DNA of 9,288 bases from an uncultured Campylobacter sp. (GCF_938045405.1 NZ_CALIMW010000298.1:1-9288); one strand, 5' to 3'; shown: positions 1 through 7,300, numbered from the stretch's first letter. The notes: generated from the sequence alone by a model not told the origin. Translations and numbers: made by a program.

Positions 1-178
1 TTAAACCGTCAAGCAAAAGCAACGATACATGCTCGCTTTTATATATTTTATCCGCTTACGATACTTTAAATTTTCACTGAACGACCGTAGCTAAATTTTT
101 AAAAGTCCACTCATAAATCAAAATTTTTAGTTTGTCGCCCGCACTTGTTCGCTCCGCATTTAAATCGCCGCTGTGGAT

Positions 179-640
179 TTATTGCAAAGCTCCCAATCTA
201 GCCGCTATTACCTTTTGCATCGCTTGATTTTTCCTGTTTTTGGCTAAAATTTGCAGCCTCCTTTTGCCGATGCGTTTGTCGGCAGCCTTTAGGATATTTG
301 CGAGCCCCCATTCGTCGGCACCAAAGTGCTTTGCAAACAGCTCCTCTTTGAGCGTGTCGATATATTCGCGTATAAGCTCGCCGATGTCGCTTATGTCGTT
401 ACCATACGGATAAATTTTCGTTAGAGCGCTCCGTGCTAAGCTTTTTACGCCGCCGCTTTTTAGCATGAAATCCTTCGGGTAATCAAAAATAATCTCGCCC
501 GCAAGCGTGATAAAATATCGCGGCAAATCCGTGCTGCCGCGCCTGCTTTGCATCCGATAAACCGTGCAGTGAAGCTTAAAATCAATGTTTTCATCCACGA
601 GCTCGTAAAGTTGTTTTGTAAGCTTGCTCCAGCGTTTCAT
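179..640 (-). CDS. SF0329-like small conserved protein, function unknown
   Basis: Predicted 153-aa soluble protein with no signal peptide or membrane segment. The N-terminus (MKRWSKL, then FKLHCTVYR at about 21-29) and the following RYFITLAGEIIFDYPKDF block (about 41-58) resemble, from memory, the SF0329 family, whose members open with WSKLK and carry a TRYR...GRxWITxDGxEI-type core. No biochemical role for that family is known to me. The C-terminal third is basic and probably helical (KRIGKRRLQILAKNRKNQ). The ATG at 640 has an AAGGGGG ribosome-binding site 5 nt upstream and keeps the family-like N-terminus, so the start is secure. It lies 132 bp downstream of the membrane-anchored gene on the same strand and could share its transcript or be separate. 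Family assignment is moderately sure; function is not assigned. Confidence 0.75.
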   Translation of the reverse strand: MKRWSKLTKQLYELVDENIDFKLHCTVYRMQSRRGSTDLPRYFITLAGEIIFDYPKDFMLKSGGVKSLARSALTKIYPYGNDISDIGELIREYIDTLKEELFAKHFGADEWGLANILKAADKRIGKRRLQILAKNRKNQAMQKVIAARLGALQ

Positions 641-772
641 TTTTCCCCCTTATTTATTATCGCCTCTTGCGGTTTCGCGCGTAGCTTTTGCTGCCCTTTA
701 CGGCGATCGCGCTTGAAAGCTGCGTGCCTTTTCTATATTTTTTGCAAATCTGTTTTGTAAAATTCTGCCGCG

Positions 773-1297
773 CTAAACGGTCTCCCAGAATCTCGGCTCT
801 GTCTTGATCGCGCCTCTGTTTTTCTCGCGTAAAATTTGCAAAAATTCTTTAAAGCTCGGCGTAAAAATCGAAGCGGCGGGTGCAAATTTATACTCGCTCG
901 CGCCGTCTTGCTCGGGTTTGTCCGCGCCGCCACGTTCAAGCTCGCTCGCGCCGCTCGCAAAGCGGATCCGCCAAATCCTAGCATGATTTATCCGTATTTT
1001 TGTAACTTCAAGCGTCAAAATTTGCTCAAATTTATACTTCGCCGCGAGCTTCTGTCCATCAAAAACGTAGATGAAATCCTGATCAAACCAAAGGCTCTCG
1101 CACGAGATAAAAAACCGTTCCAGCCAAAACAAAAACGGTCTCACGGAAAGCCTTTTTACCTCGCTTATCCCATCTATCGCGGCAAGCTCGCGCGGGCTAA
1201 GCTTGCGAGGGTTGTGGCAGAAGAGCGTCCAAATAATTTCGCCCAGAAGCAAGACGCTAAAAATTACGATTAAAATTTGAATTAAAGCTTCAGCCAT
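773..1297 (-). CDS. Membrane-anchored protein with cytoplasmic, possibly PH-like domain; unknown function
   Basis: Predicted 174-aa protein that I do not recognise. Residues 4-26 (ALIQILIVIFSVLLLGEIIWTLF) form one N-terminal membrane helix with no typical signal-peptidase site, followed by the charged, Pro/Arg-containing NPRKLSPREL, so an anchored topology is likely. A second aromatic-rich stretch (PFLFWLERFF, about 54-63) may lie against the membrane. Residues 70-115 look beta-rich (FIYVFDGQKL, RIWRIRFASG), and the segment FKEFLQILREKN near the end is helical. That order would suit a small bacterial PH-like domain, but this is only inference. A polar insert at about 116-135 carries two GASE units 16 residues apart, made by a 13-bp DNA repeat. 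The start overlaps the end of the upstream gene by 8 bp (ATGGCTGA), with no strong ribosome-binding site nearby, so it is probably translated by coupling. Confidence 0.75.
   Translation of the reverse strand: MAEALIQILIVIFSVLLLGEIIWTLFCHNPRKLSPRELAAIDGISEVKRLSVRPFLFWLERFFISCESLWFDQDFIYVFDGQKLAAKYKFEQILTLEVTKIRINHARIWRIRFASGASELERGGADKPEQDGASEYKFAPAASIFTPSFKEFLQILREKNRGAIKTEPRFWETV
893..953 (-). repeat. 13-bp direct repeat pair bounding a 48-bp in-frame unit
   Basis: CTCGCTCGCGCCG occurs at 893-905 and again at 941-953, 48 bp (16 codons) apart, inside the membrane-anchored gene. The two copies encode GASE at residues 116-119 and 132-135. The intervening residues (LERGGADKPEQD) are polar and of low complexity, unlike the flanking sequence. 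This looks like an in-frame insertion or duplication remnant that could expand or contract without breaking the frame. Confidence 0.8.
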
Positions 1298-1973
1298 TTA
1301 AAATTTTAAGTCCCTTTATAAATGCAAATTTCGCCTCCGTATCGCTCCAAAACGAACTTCTACTAAAATCCGCCTCCGCGCCGTTTGCAAGCTCCTCGTA
1401 AAGCTTATAAAATCGCCCTTTGTAGGTGCAATCGCTTAGGCAGACGCTGAAAAATGCCTCCGCCGCATCTCTGCCGCCGAAATAATAGATAAAGTAGATC
1501 GGACGCAGATCGAAGGCGCTTAGATTTTTGTTAAATTTAGCCCCGCGCTGCATCATAAACTCCACCGCCTTTTGCTTATCCTCAAAAAGCTCAAAAATAG
1601 GCAGCGCGTAGTCCTTGATAGCCGCGCTAATCTCCCGCACGCTGGGCTCGAAGCTAGCGCCCGCGAGCTGCCAGTCGCGAAACTGTTTGCGCGGCGTGAG
1701 ATAGCTCAGATACGATACGAAAACAAGGTCGGTCGAGTAGGGCAGCTTCTCTTGCATCAGCTTTTTTAGGCGCTTGCGGTAGATCGCGACCTGCGGCAGG
1801 ATGCTCACGCTACCGGAGTAGTTGCGCATGCTGGAGCCAAAATAAATCTCAAACGAAATATCTTTGTCGCTTGCGATCTTCGTTAATCTTTGCCCCTTTT
1901 GCGTGGACTTGAAGTCCGTAAAATTTGCCGCGATCTCATTGCAGCCGTTTAAAAATATTTCTCGCGGAGTCAT
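1290..1973 (-). CDS. Conserved-looking cytoplasmic protein, 227 aa, unknown function
   Basis: I do not recognise the family. The protein has no signal peptide or membrane helix and is rich in aromatic residues. Blocks that look structured are MTPREIFLNGCNEIAANF (1-18), FEIYFGSSMRNYSGSVSILPQVAIY (about 41-65) and RPIYFIYYFGGRDAAEAFF (about 157-175). The layout, a start helix then an alternating strand region FEIYF...SVSILPQVAIY, is reminiscent of small DUF- or immunity-type proteins, but no specific family is claimed. The ATG at 1973 has AAAGGA with a 5-6 nt spacer, a good site. The gene ends 8 bp inside the start of the membrane-anchored gene, so the two are one translational unit and probably act together. 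A TATAAAAT sequence about 100 bp upstream could be the promoter. There are no signs of truncation. Confidence 0.75.
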   Translation of the reverse strand: MTPREIFLNGCNEIAANFTDFKSTQKGQRLTKIASDKDISFEIYFGSSMRNYSGSVSILPQVAIYRKRLKKLMQEKLPYSTDLVFVSYLSYLTPRKQFRDWQLAGASFEPSVREISAAIKDYALPIFELFEDKQKAVEFMMQRGAKFNKNLSAFDLRPIYFIYYFGGRDAAEAFFSVCLSDCTYKGRFYKLYEELANGAEADFSRSSFWSDTEAKFAFIKGLKILNG

Positions 1974-2070
1974 GATTTTCCTTTAAATTTATCGTTTAAA
2001 TTTAGACGTTTTGCTCGCTAGCAATTCGGTTTGCCGCTTACATTGCCGTAGTCGCGATCCGCAAGCTTGC

Positions 2071-2078
2071 ATTTTATA
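2071..2078 (-). promoter_or_regulatory. Possible -10 box for the 1973-773 gene pair
   Basis: On the minus strand this reads TATAAAAT, about 98 nt upstream of the ATG at 1973, in the 196-bp gap after the ATPase gene. The word is common in this genome style, and no -35 is evident, so support is weak. Next to it are two perfect palindromes, GCAAGCTTGC (2061-2070) and GGCGCGCC (2080-2087), but no U-run follows, so a terminator for the ABC operon cannot be shown here. Confidence 0.25.
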
Positions 2079-2169
2079 GGGCGCGCCGTTTGCCGCCTAA
2101 AAACTCGTCTAATGCGCGCAATTTTACCCCAATTCGGCTAAATTTAACGGCGCTACGTGCTCGTAAAAT

Positions 2170-2916
2170 TTATAATCTATCCTCATATCTTTCGTAGTTT
2201 ATGCCGTAGATTTTATCGATATTTTCGGCGTTTATGAGCTGCTCGCTGCGCCCGAAAGCTAAAATTTCGCCGTCTTTTATAAACAGCGTCAAGCTTGAAA
2301 CGAATTTTGCATGCCGCGGGTAGTGCGTCGTCTGCACGAAGGTGTAGCCCTCATCTCCCAGCGCTTTTATCATCTCGAGCAGCTTGATCTGATTGCCAAA
2401 ATCCAGCCCGTTTGTAGGCTCGTCCATAAAGATCACTTTCGCGCCCTGAACCAGCGTGCGCGCGATATACGCCAGCTGCCGCTCACCGCCGCTAACCTTT
2501 GTGTAGGGCGCGTTTTTTAGATGCGCGATACCCATCTTTTCCAGCGCCTGCTCGGCTAGCTTTTTATCCGCCACGCTAAAGCTAGAAAACAACGGCGTCC
2601 TGCACAGCGCGCCCATCAGCGCGACATCAAAGACGCTGTAGTCATAGGACGGCGCGTGCGTCTGCGGCACGTAGGCGACGAGGGAGGCTAGCTCGCGCTT
2701 GCCGTAGTCGCGCACGCTTTTGCCGCCGATTAGCACCTCGCCCTCAAATTTTAAAAACCCGAGCATTATGCGAAGCAGGGTGCTTTTGCCGCTGTCGTTG
2801 GCGCCGAGGATACTTAGCGTATCGCCCGTCGCGACGTCAAAGCTGATGCCCTTTAGCACGGGTTTGCTCTGGTAGGCAAAGCGCAAATTTCGCACTTCTA
2901 TCAAATTTTCTCGCAT
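2170..2916 (-). CDS. ABC transporter ATP-binding protein, FecE/BtuD type
   Basis: Cytoplasmic ATPase (248 aa from the chosen start) that would power the adjoining FecCD permease in import of a metal chelate or related compound. All motifs of an ABC ATPase are present in order: Walker A GANDSGKST (38-46), Q-loop YVPQ (Q85), signature SGGERQ (142-147), Walker B VIFMDEP with D165 and catalytic E166, D-loop GLD, and switch His198 in TTH. Length is normal for the FecE subfamily. The Walker A has Asp41 where relatives usually have Gly (NGSGKS or NGAGKS); the GxxxxGK[ST] core is kept. An upstream in-frame TTG at 2919 is possible, but AGGAG (2923-2927) sits 6 nt from the ATG at 2916 and only 3 nt from the TTG, so the ATG is preferred. 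The ATG overlaps the permease stop (TGATG), which implies translational coupling and equal output. Confidence 0.95.
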   Translation of the reverse strand: MRENLIEVRNLRFAYQSKPVLKGISFDVATGDTLSILGANDSGKSTLLRIMLGFLKFEGEVLIGGKSVRDYGKRELASLVAYVPQTHAPSYDYSVFDVALMGALCRTPLFSSFSVADKKLAEQALEKMGIAHLKNAPYTKVSGGERQLAYIARTLVQGAKVIFMDEPTNGLDFGNQIKLLEMIKALGDEGYTFVQTTHYPRHAKFVSSLTLFIKDGEILAFGRSEQLINAENIDKIYGINYERYEDRL

Positions 2917-3917
2917 CAAAAGCTCCTCTTGGCGCGGCGCAGCACGATGATAAACATCGGGATGCCAAATAGCGAGGTCACGATGCCGATGGGGATCTCA
3001 AAGGTAAAGATGAGCCGCGAGAAGCTGTCGCAAAAGAGCAGAAATATCGCGCCGATCATCGCCGAGCTAGCAAGCACAGCGCGGTTGTCGGCGCCGAAGA
3101 TAAAGCGCGCGATGTGCGGCACGATAAGCCCGATCCAGCCGATGGTGCCCGCGATCGTCACGCTAAGCGCGCTAACGAAGGTCGCAACTAGGATGATGAA
3201 AATTTTAACCCGCGCCGTGTTTACGCCCAGACTCTTTGCCTCCTCTTCGCCAAGGCTTAGCGCGTTTAGGTATTTGCCGCTAAGCGCCAGCAGCAAAACG
3301 CCCGCGCACATCGGCAGGATTGAAATTTGAATAAAGCTCTTAGACGCAAAGCCGAGGCTGCCCATCAAAAAATAGGTTATCGCAGGAAGCGCGTCGTTTG
3401 GGTCTGCGGCGTATTTTAGCACCGAGAGTAGCGAGGTAAAAAGCGAGCCGCTGATGACGTCGCCAAGAACTAGCACGATGACGCTACCGCTGCGCGAATA
3501 CAGCGCCGAAACGCCTAGCGCCACTGCCACGGCTAGAAAGCCGAAGCTAAAGGTGCTAAGCTGGATGAGATATTCATTGAGCTTAAAAAACATCCCGACC
3601 GCTGCGCCAAATCCCGCGCCGCTTAGAACACCCAGTATCGAGGGGCTAACGAGCGGATTAACAAACATTGCCTGATACGCCGCGCCGCTGATCGCTAGGC
3701 TCGCGCCGATGAGCACGCAAGCAAGTATGCGCGGCAGGCGGATCTCGAGCAGGAGCGTGTGCATGACCTCGAAATCTTTTAAGCTTTCGCCCCGTAGCAG
3801 CGCCGTGACGTAGCGGGCATAATCGCCCGCGCTAAAGCCGTATTTGCCCAGCAGCAGCGAGCCTGCGATGCAAAGCGCCAGCAGTAGGGCTAAAAACGCA
3901 AACGCCCTTTTGCTCAT
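2916..3917 (-). CDS. FecCD-family ABC transporter permease
   Basis: Inner-membrane permease of 333 aa, the usual size for a FecCD/BtuC subunit, which works as a homodimer with about ten helices per chain. Family signatures visible are RLPR (60-63), followed by a Gly/Ala-rich helix; NPLVSPSILGVLSGAGFGAA (87-106); the cytoplasmic LGEEEAKSLGV segment before the coupling helix; GTIGWIGLIVPHIARFIFG (about 256-274); and the C-terminal EIPIGIVTSLFGIPMFI. A hydrophobic N-terminal segment with SKR at the start fits a cytoplasmic N-terminus. It starts 10 nt after the binding-protein stop, behind a modest AAAGAAAG site, and its stop overlaps the ATPase start. The family transports iron-siderophores, heme, cobalamin or nickel/cobalt chelates; which of these applies here is not decided by the sequence. 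Confidence 0.95.
   Translation of the reverse strand: MSKRAFAFLALLLALCIAGSLLLGKYGFSAGDYARYVTALLRGESLKDFEVMHTLLLEIRLPRILACVLIGASLAISGAAYQAMFVNPLVSPSILGVLSGAGFGAAVGMFFKLNEYLIQLSTFSFGFLAVAVALGVSALYSRSGSVIVLVLGDVISGSLFTSLLSVLKYAADPNDALPAITYFLMGSLGFASKSFIQISILPMCAGVLLLALSGKYLNALSLGEEEAKSLGVNTARVKIFIILVATFVSALSVTIAGTIGWIGLIVPHIARFIFGADNRAVLASSAMIGAIFLLFCDSFSRLIFTFEIPIGIVTSLFGIPMFIIVLRRAKRSF
2923..2927 (-). promoter_or_regulatory. Ribosome-binding site deciding the ATPase start
   Basis: AGGAG on the minus strand lies inside the last permease codons, 6 nt upstream of ATG 2916. The spacing to the alternative TTG at 2919 is 3 nt, which is too short, so this site selects the ATG in the TGATG overlap. 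Confidence 0.7.
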
Positions 3918-3927
3918 CTTTCTTTAC

Positions 3928-4977
3928 TCACTCGGCGCCCCGTCCTAAAATTTTATAAATTTGCGCATCTGTGAGCTCAAGATCTAAAAATAGCTTATAA
4001 AACTCGCGCGTCTCGCGGATCATGTCAAATTTAAACGCCTCTGGGTAGATTAAATTTACCAGCCATTTTAGCCCCAAAAACCTCATAAACGAAGGCGGTC
4101 GGTCAAACCACGAAAATGGCTCGCGCGGGATGTAGTAGGCCTTTTTGTTTTTCACCGCGCCCAGCAGCTGCCACTTCGGATCGCCGTAAATTTTATCAAA
4201 CAGCTCTTTTTCGTAGACGAGGATGACGTCGGGATCGTATTTAACGAGCTGCTCGAAGCTGATCTTTACACGCCCGAAAGATTTGGCATTTGGATCTTCG
4301 CTGCACGTATGGACGTTTTGTGCACCGGCTCGCTCGATGAGCGTCGCGTGCCACGAGCCCGCGCACTCGGTCGCTAGCCCGTCGCCACCTTGCGCGTAGT
4401 AAATTTTCACCTTTTGCAGATTATTTTTCCTGATGTATTCCTCGATCTGCGCGGTCAAATTTAGCGATTCGCGCGCATAATTTACGAGACGTGCGGCGCG
4501 CTCCTGCTTGCCCGTCACTTCGCCTAAAATTTCAAACCCGTCCAGATAATCCTCGAGCTTCGTCGCGCTTAGATAGAGCATCGGCTTTTTGATCGAGCCG
4601 AAGACCTCGCTTATCTTTTTGGTGTTGCGCGAGCTTGCGTTTACGAGGATGAGATCGGGATTTAGGCGTAGCAGCATCTCGACGTTTGGAATTTTACCCT
4701 GACCGAAAAAGCCGCCCACGACGGGCTGCTCTTGCACCTCTTTTTTGACGTAGGGTCGCTCGTAGTCGTTCCATTCGAAATTAGTTCCGCTGATTTTAGC
4801 GGGATCAAGCGCGTAAAGCATATATAAAAGCGGCGGCGAGCTAGCGTAAATTTTAGTCGGAGTGCCCTGCAGCTGCTCTATGTTTTCGCTGTTTTGAGCG
4901 ATGTAGTCCTTGATCTGCGCCTCGCTTAGAGCAAAAAGCATACTCGCTGCGCAGAGAAATAGAAATATTTTTTTCAT
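3928..4977 (-). CDS. Periplasmic metal-chelate-binding protein (TroA/FepB-like fold)
   Basis: Substrate-binding protein (349 aa from the chosen start) of the ABC importer. A signal peptide (MKKIFLFLCAASMLFALSEA, then QIKDY) directs it to the periplasm; Cys10 comes too early in the hydrophobic core for a lipobox, so a soluble protein is likely. Two lobes are visible: an N-lobe with NVEMLLRLNPDLILVN, a linking helix (about 150-190) and a C-lobe with ISFEQLVKYDPDVILVYE, both halves of the classic helical-backbone fold. The motif FSWFDRPPSFMRFLGLKWL near 295-315 is shared, as I recall, with HemV-2-like binding proteins. Cys205, His210, His223 and Cys225 cluster in the C-lobe and might form a disulfide or metal site. 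An ATG at 4983 has only 1 nt between it and AAAGG, whereas 4977 has 7 nt, so 4977 is preferred. Substrate is unknown. Confidence 0.92.
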   Translation of the reverse strand: MKKIFLFLCAASMLFALSEAQIKDYIAQNSENIEQLQGTPTKIYASSPPLLYMLYALDPAKISGTNFEWNDYERPYVKKEVQEQPVVGGFFGQGKIPNVEMLLRLNPDLILVNASSRNTKKISEVFGSIKKPMLYLSATKLEDYLDGFEILGEVTGKQERAARLVNYARESLNLTAQIEEYIRKNNLQKVKIYYAQGGDGLATECAGSWHATLIERAGAQNVHTCSEDPNAKSFGRVKISFEQLVKYDPDVILVYEKELFDKIYGDPKWQLLGAVKNKKAYYIPREPFSWFDRPPSFMRFLGLKWLVNLIYPEAFKFDMIRETREFYKLFLDLELTDAQIYKILGRGAE

Positions 4978-4984
4978 GATCATG

Positions 4985-4989
4985 CCTTT
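4985..4989 (-). promoter_or_regulatory. Ribosome-binding site deciding the binding-protein start
   Basis: AAAGG on the minus strand lies 7 nt from ATG 4977 and 1 nt from ATG 4983. The spacing supports the downstream ATG, which also gives a standard MKK signal-peptide start. Confidence 0.65.
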
Positions 4990-5007
4990 AAAATTTTTAA
5001 TTTCGCA

Positions 5008-5016
5008 AGTATAGCA
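5008..5016 (-). promoter_or_regulatory. Extended -10 promoter for the ABC genes
   Basis: The minus strand reads TGCTATACT: an extended -10 (TGn) joined to TATACT, about 30 nt upstream of ATG 4977. The upstream stretch is T-rich (CTATTTTAAAATTTCTTT), as is usual for Campylobacter sigma-70 promoters, which lack a fixed -35. It suggests that binding protein, permease and ATPase can be transcribed apart from the receptor gene. Confidence 0.6.
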
Positions 5017-5235
5017 AAAGAAATTTTAAAATAGATTTATCTTCGCTAGACGCCTATTTAGCTGCTAAATTTGAAAATTTACAGACGGTGATTTTATATT
5101 GTTCGGCGCAAAATTTGAGCTTTAAAATTTGAAAAGTTAAATTTAAAAGGGGCGGGCGGTATGAGATGAGGCTCAAAACCGCTCGCCATCGGAGTTCAAT
5201 GAAAAGGCAAAATGCCGCCGCCGTCTAAACCTGAA

Positions 5236-7272
5236 TTAAAATTTATATCTGATGTTTGAGAAAAATACGCGACCCTCCTCAGGATAGCCCTCTCTATACT
5301 CATAGTTTTTATCAAACAGATTTGATACTCCCGCCTCTACGCTTAAGCTCTCAACGGGCTCATACGTAAGCTTTAGATTGGTTACGCCAAAGCCCGCCGT
5401 TTTGTGATCTATATGACTACTTCTACCGGTAGGCACTCTGTTCCACAAGCTCGAGCTAAGTTCTTGAGAGATGTAAACGCCGAATTTAGGCAGAATTTTA
5501 TAATCTGCGTATAAAAATCCTTTGTGCTTCGGCAGATCATAGACGATCGTGCTTTCGCCGCTCTCTTTGTATTTGGCGTTCATATACGTGTAGTTTGCGC
5601 CAAGCTCCAAATCTTGTGTCGCAAAATATGCTGCGGCGAACTCAAAGCCCTTGTAGTGAGCCTTATCGACGTTTACGTTCATATCTCTGGTTTGCGCAAA
5701 CCTAGTAACGCTGGTCGTGCCGATAGCGTCTTTAACTCTGGAGCAAAACACCGAAGTTTCCAGCCTTAAAAATTCTCCAAAATTCCTTTGGTAGCCGACC
5801 TCGTAGTGGTTTGCTACTTCGGGCTTTAGGTGCGGATTTGCGAAATTTCGCCCAAATCTCTCGCTATATCTATCTTTCATACTGGTAAAATAGGTCTTTT
5901 TGGCGTAGCTTAAGCTTAGCTCATCCTCGCCGTCAAAGCTATGTTTGATAGCGGTTTGATAATTGAAGGCATGTTTCTTACCTACGTCAAACGAGGTTAG
6001 CTTCCAGTTAGCGGGGTTGGTGGCTCCACCTCCGCCGCCTTTATATTGGATGTAGTCTTCGGCCTTAATAGCATCTCTCGTATCGTAACTAACGCCTAAA
6101 ATCAGTTTGGTAAAATCGGTAAATTTGTGAGTATCTTCAAGCGCGAAACCGTAGGTTCTATCTATAAAGGTAACGGTAGGTTCGGTGCCGAATCTTCCGG
6201 TATAGTGGATCTTATGTCCGGAGTGTTTATCGTGTTTGTAGTTTGTGGCGAATTTAAGCGTGTTGCTATCGCTTACGTCTCCGCCCATTTCCAAACCGAA
6301 TCCGTATGCGTTATCCTTATACTTGCTATCCTCTTTTTTATCGATATCAAACATTCCATTTTTAAACTCATCGGCAAAAGCCTTAGTATTTATGTAAAAG
6401 CTATTTGCAAATTCCGTATGCGATAGGAAATAGATGCTTTGTCTGTCCCATTGATACCACTCCCATTTGCGGTCTTTTTGGCTAAAAGTCGTATATCTTC
6501 CCGCATACATCGGCTGCTCTTTGCTTGCCTTTTGGTTTACGTAGGCGATCGCGTATTCGTCGGTCTCGTTTGGTGTAAGGCCGAGTTTGATATTAAATTT
6601 CTTATCTCGCTGCACGGAGTTATCGCGTCTGTCGCCGTCCTCATTGCCGTTTGCGTCGCCTTTAAATTTACGTGACATCTGCTGCCCCATGTCCTCCATA
6701 AAGCTACCGCCTGCTTGTACGTAGAACAGCTCCTGCTTGCTACCGACGTTCAAATCGACATTGTTGCCGTAGGTTTTGCCGCTTCTGCCCGTCTCAAAGC
6801 CGTAGCCCAAATTCCCTTCAAGCTCCTTGCTAGGCTTTTTGGTGATTAAATTTATCGCACCGCCCATGGTGTTTGGACCGTAGAGCACTGAGCTTGAGCC
6901 CTTTGAGATATCGATCCTGCTTAGATCGAACGTGTAAACCCTGCCGTAGTCCGCATTGCCGTCGTAAGGCACGTAAACCGGAATTCCGTCGATAAAAAGC
7001 GGCACTCTGCGCGAATCAAAACCGCGAACGTAGAAATTTTGCTCGGCGCGCGGACCTTTTTTATCCACGTAAACGCCGGGCGTGCTGTAAGCGACCTGCG
7101 AGAGGCGCTTTATCTCGTCTTTTTGCATCTGCTGCTCATCGATGGTTACGACGTTAGTGTCGCTTTTTTGCACGCCGCCGACGTTTTCTACGACCTCGAT
7201 TTGTCCGAGCGTAAACACCTCGCCGTGAAGCGCCATCGCGGCACAGAAGGCGATTAAGCCAATCTTTTTCAT
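5236..7272 (-). CDS. TonB-dependent outer-membrane receptor
   Basis: Outer-membrane gated channel (678 aa) that would bind a metal chelate outside the cell and pass it to the periplasm with energy from TonB-ExbB-ExbD, none of which is in the window. A signal peptide covers about residues 1-17 (MKKIGLIAFCAAMALHG), followed by a TonB-box-like LGQIEVVE (22-29). The plug domain (about 35-150) contains YVRGFDSRRVPLFIDGIPV, ISKGSSSVLYGPNTMGGAINLI and ends at KKP (145-147). The remainder is a beta-barrel ending in the outer-membrane C-terminal signature with Phe678. Loop features include HxxHxxHxxH (His347, 350, 353, 356) and a GGGGG run near 410. AAGGAG sits 5 nt before the ATG. Relatives take up ferric siderophores, heme, nickel chelates or cobalamin. 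Its place upstream of the binding protein, permease and ATPase indicates one pathway; the ligand is not known. Confidence 0.93.
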   Translation of the reverse strand: MKKIGLIAFCAAMALHGEVFTLGQIEVVENVGGVQKSDTNVVTIDEQQMQKDEIKRLSQVAYSTPGVYVDKKGPRAEQNFYVRGFDSRRVPLFIDGIPVYVPYDGNADYGRVYTFDLSRIDISKGSSSVLYGPNTMGGAINLITKKPSKELEGNLGYGFETGRSGKTYGNNVDLNVGSKQELFYVQAGGSFMEDMGQQMSRKFKGDANGNEDGDRRDNSVQRDKKFNIKLGLTPNETDEYAIAYVNQKASKEQPMYAGRYTTFSQKDRKWEWYQWDRQSIYFLSHTEFANSFYINTKAFADEFKNGMFDIDKKEDSKYKDNAYGFGLEMGGDVSDSNTLKFATNYKHDKHSGHKIHYTGRFGTEPTVTFIDRTYGFALEDTHKFTDFTKLILGVSYDTRDAIKAEDYIQYKGGGGGATNPANWKLTSFDVGKKHAFNYQTAIKHSFDGEDELSLSYAKKTYFTSMKDRYSERFGRNFANPHLKPEVANHYEVGYQRNFGEFLRLETSVFCSRVKDAIGTTSVTRFAQTRDMNVNVDKAHYKGFEFAAAYFATQDLELGANYTYMNAKYKESGESTIVYDLPKHKGFLYADYKILPKFGVYISQELSSSLWNRVPTGRSSHIDHKTAGFGVTNLKLTYEPVESLSVEAGVSNLFDKNYEYREGYPEEGRVFFSNIRYKF

Positions 7273-7277
7273 CCTAA

Positions 7278-7283
7278 CTCCTT
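7278..7283 (-). promoter_or_regulatory. Ribosome-binding site of the receptor gene
   Basis: AAGGAG with a 5-nt spacer to ATG 7272 on the minus strand; a strong match to the Shine-Dalgarno consensus. Confidence 0.75.
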
Positions 7284-7285
7284 AA

Positions 7286-7300
7286 AATAAAATTTTTATT
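7286..7300. promoter_or_regulatory. AT-rich palindrome overlapping the receptor promoter (possible operator)
   Basis: AATAAAA-T-TTTTATT is a perfect 7-1-7 inverted repeat. It overlaps the candidate -10 of the receptor gene and lies just upstream of its ribosome-binding site. A repressor bound here would block transcription. Fur is the natural candidate for a receptor of this class, and the odd-length symmetry fits a Fur-type box, but the GATAAT core of the known Campylobacter Fur consensus is absent, so the assignment is tentative. Confidence 0.4.

Noticed and set aside
1..178. Partial gene at the left edge
   Set aside because: All frames entering from the edge close within about 25 codons, and a short MYRCFCLTV minus-strand frame has no support.
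1182..1206. 7-bp inverted repeat GCAAGCT...AGCTTGC
   Set aside because: It lies inside a coding region, has no U-run and is likely incidental.
836..1273. Long plus-strand open frame opposite the membrane-anchored gene
   Set aside because: It is antisense to a gene with better start, coupling and membrane-helix evidence; its product is a basic, low-complexity sequence.
4948..4977. Lipoprotein signal at the start of the binding protein (LFLC)
   Set aside because: Cys10 comes after a hydrophobic core of only about six residues, and a normal signal peptide continues to about residue 20, so a soluble periplasmic form fits better.
5190..5225. Possible terminator after the receptor gene
   Set aside because: On the minus strand GGCA-TTT-TGCC is followed by TTTT, but the stem is only 4 bp, too weak to call.
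4984..5235. Cobalamin or other riboswitch in the gap before the binding-protein gene
   Set aside because: I see no B12-box-like conserved segment and no convincing multi-stem fold; the gap is mostly AAATTT words and a promoter.
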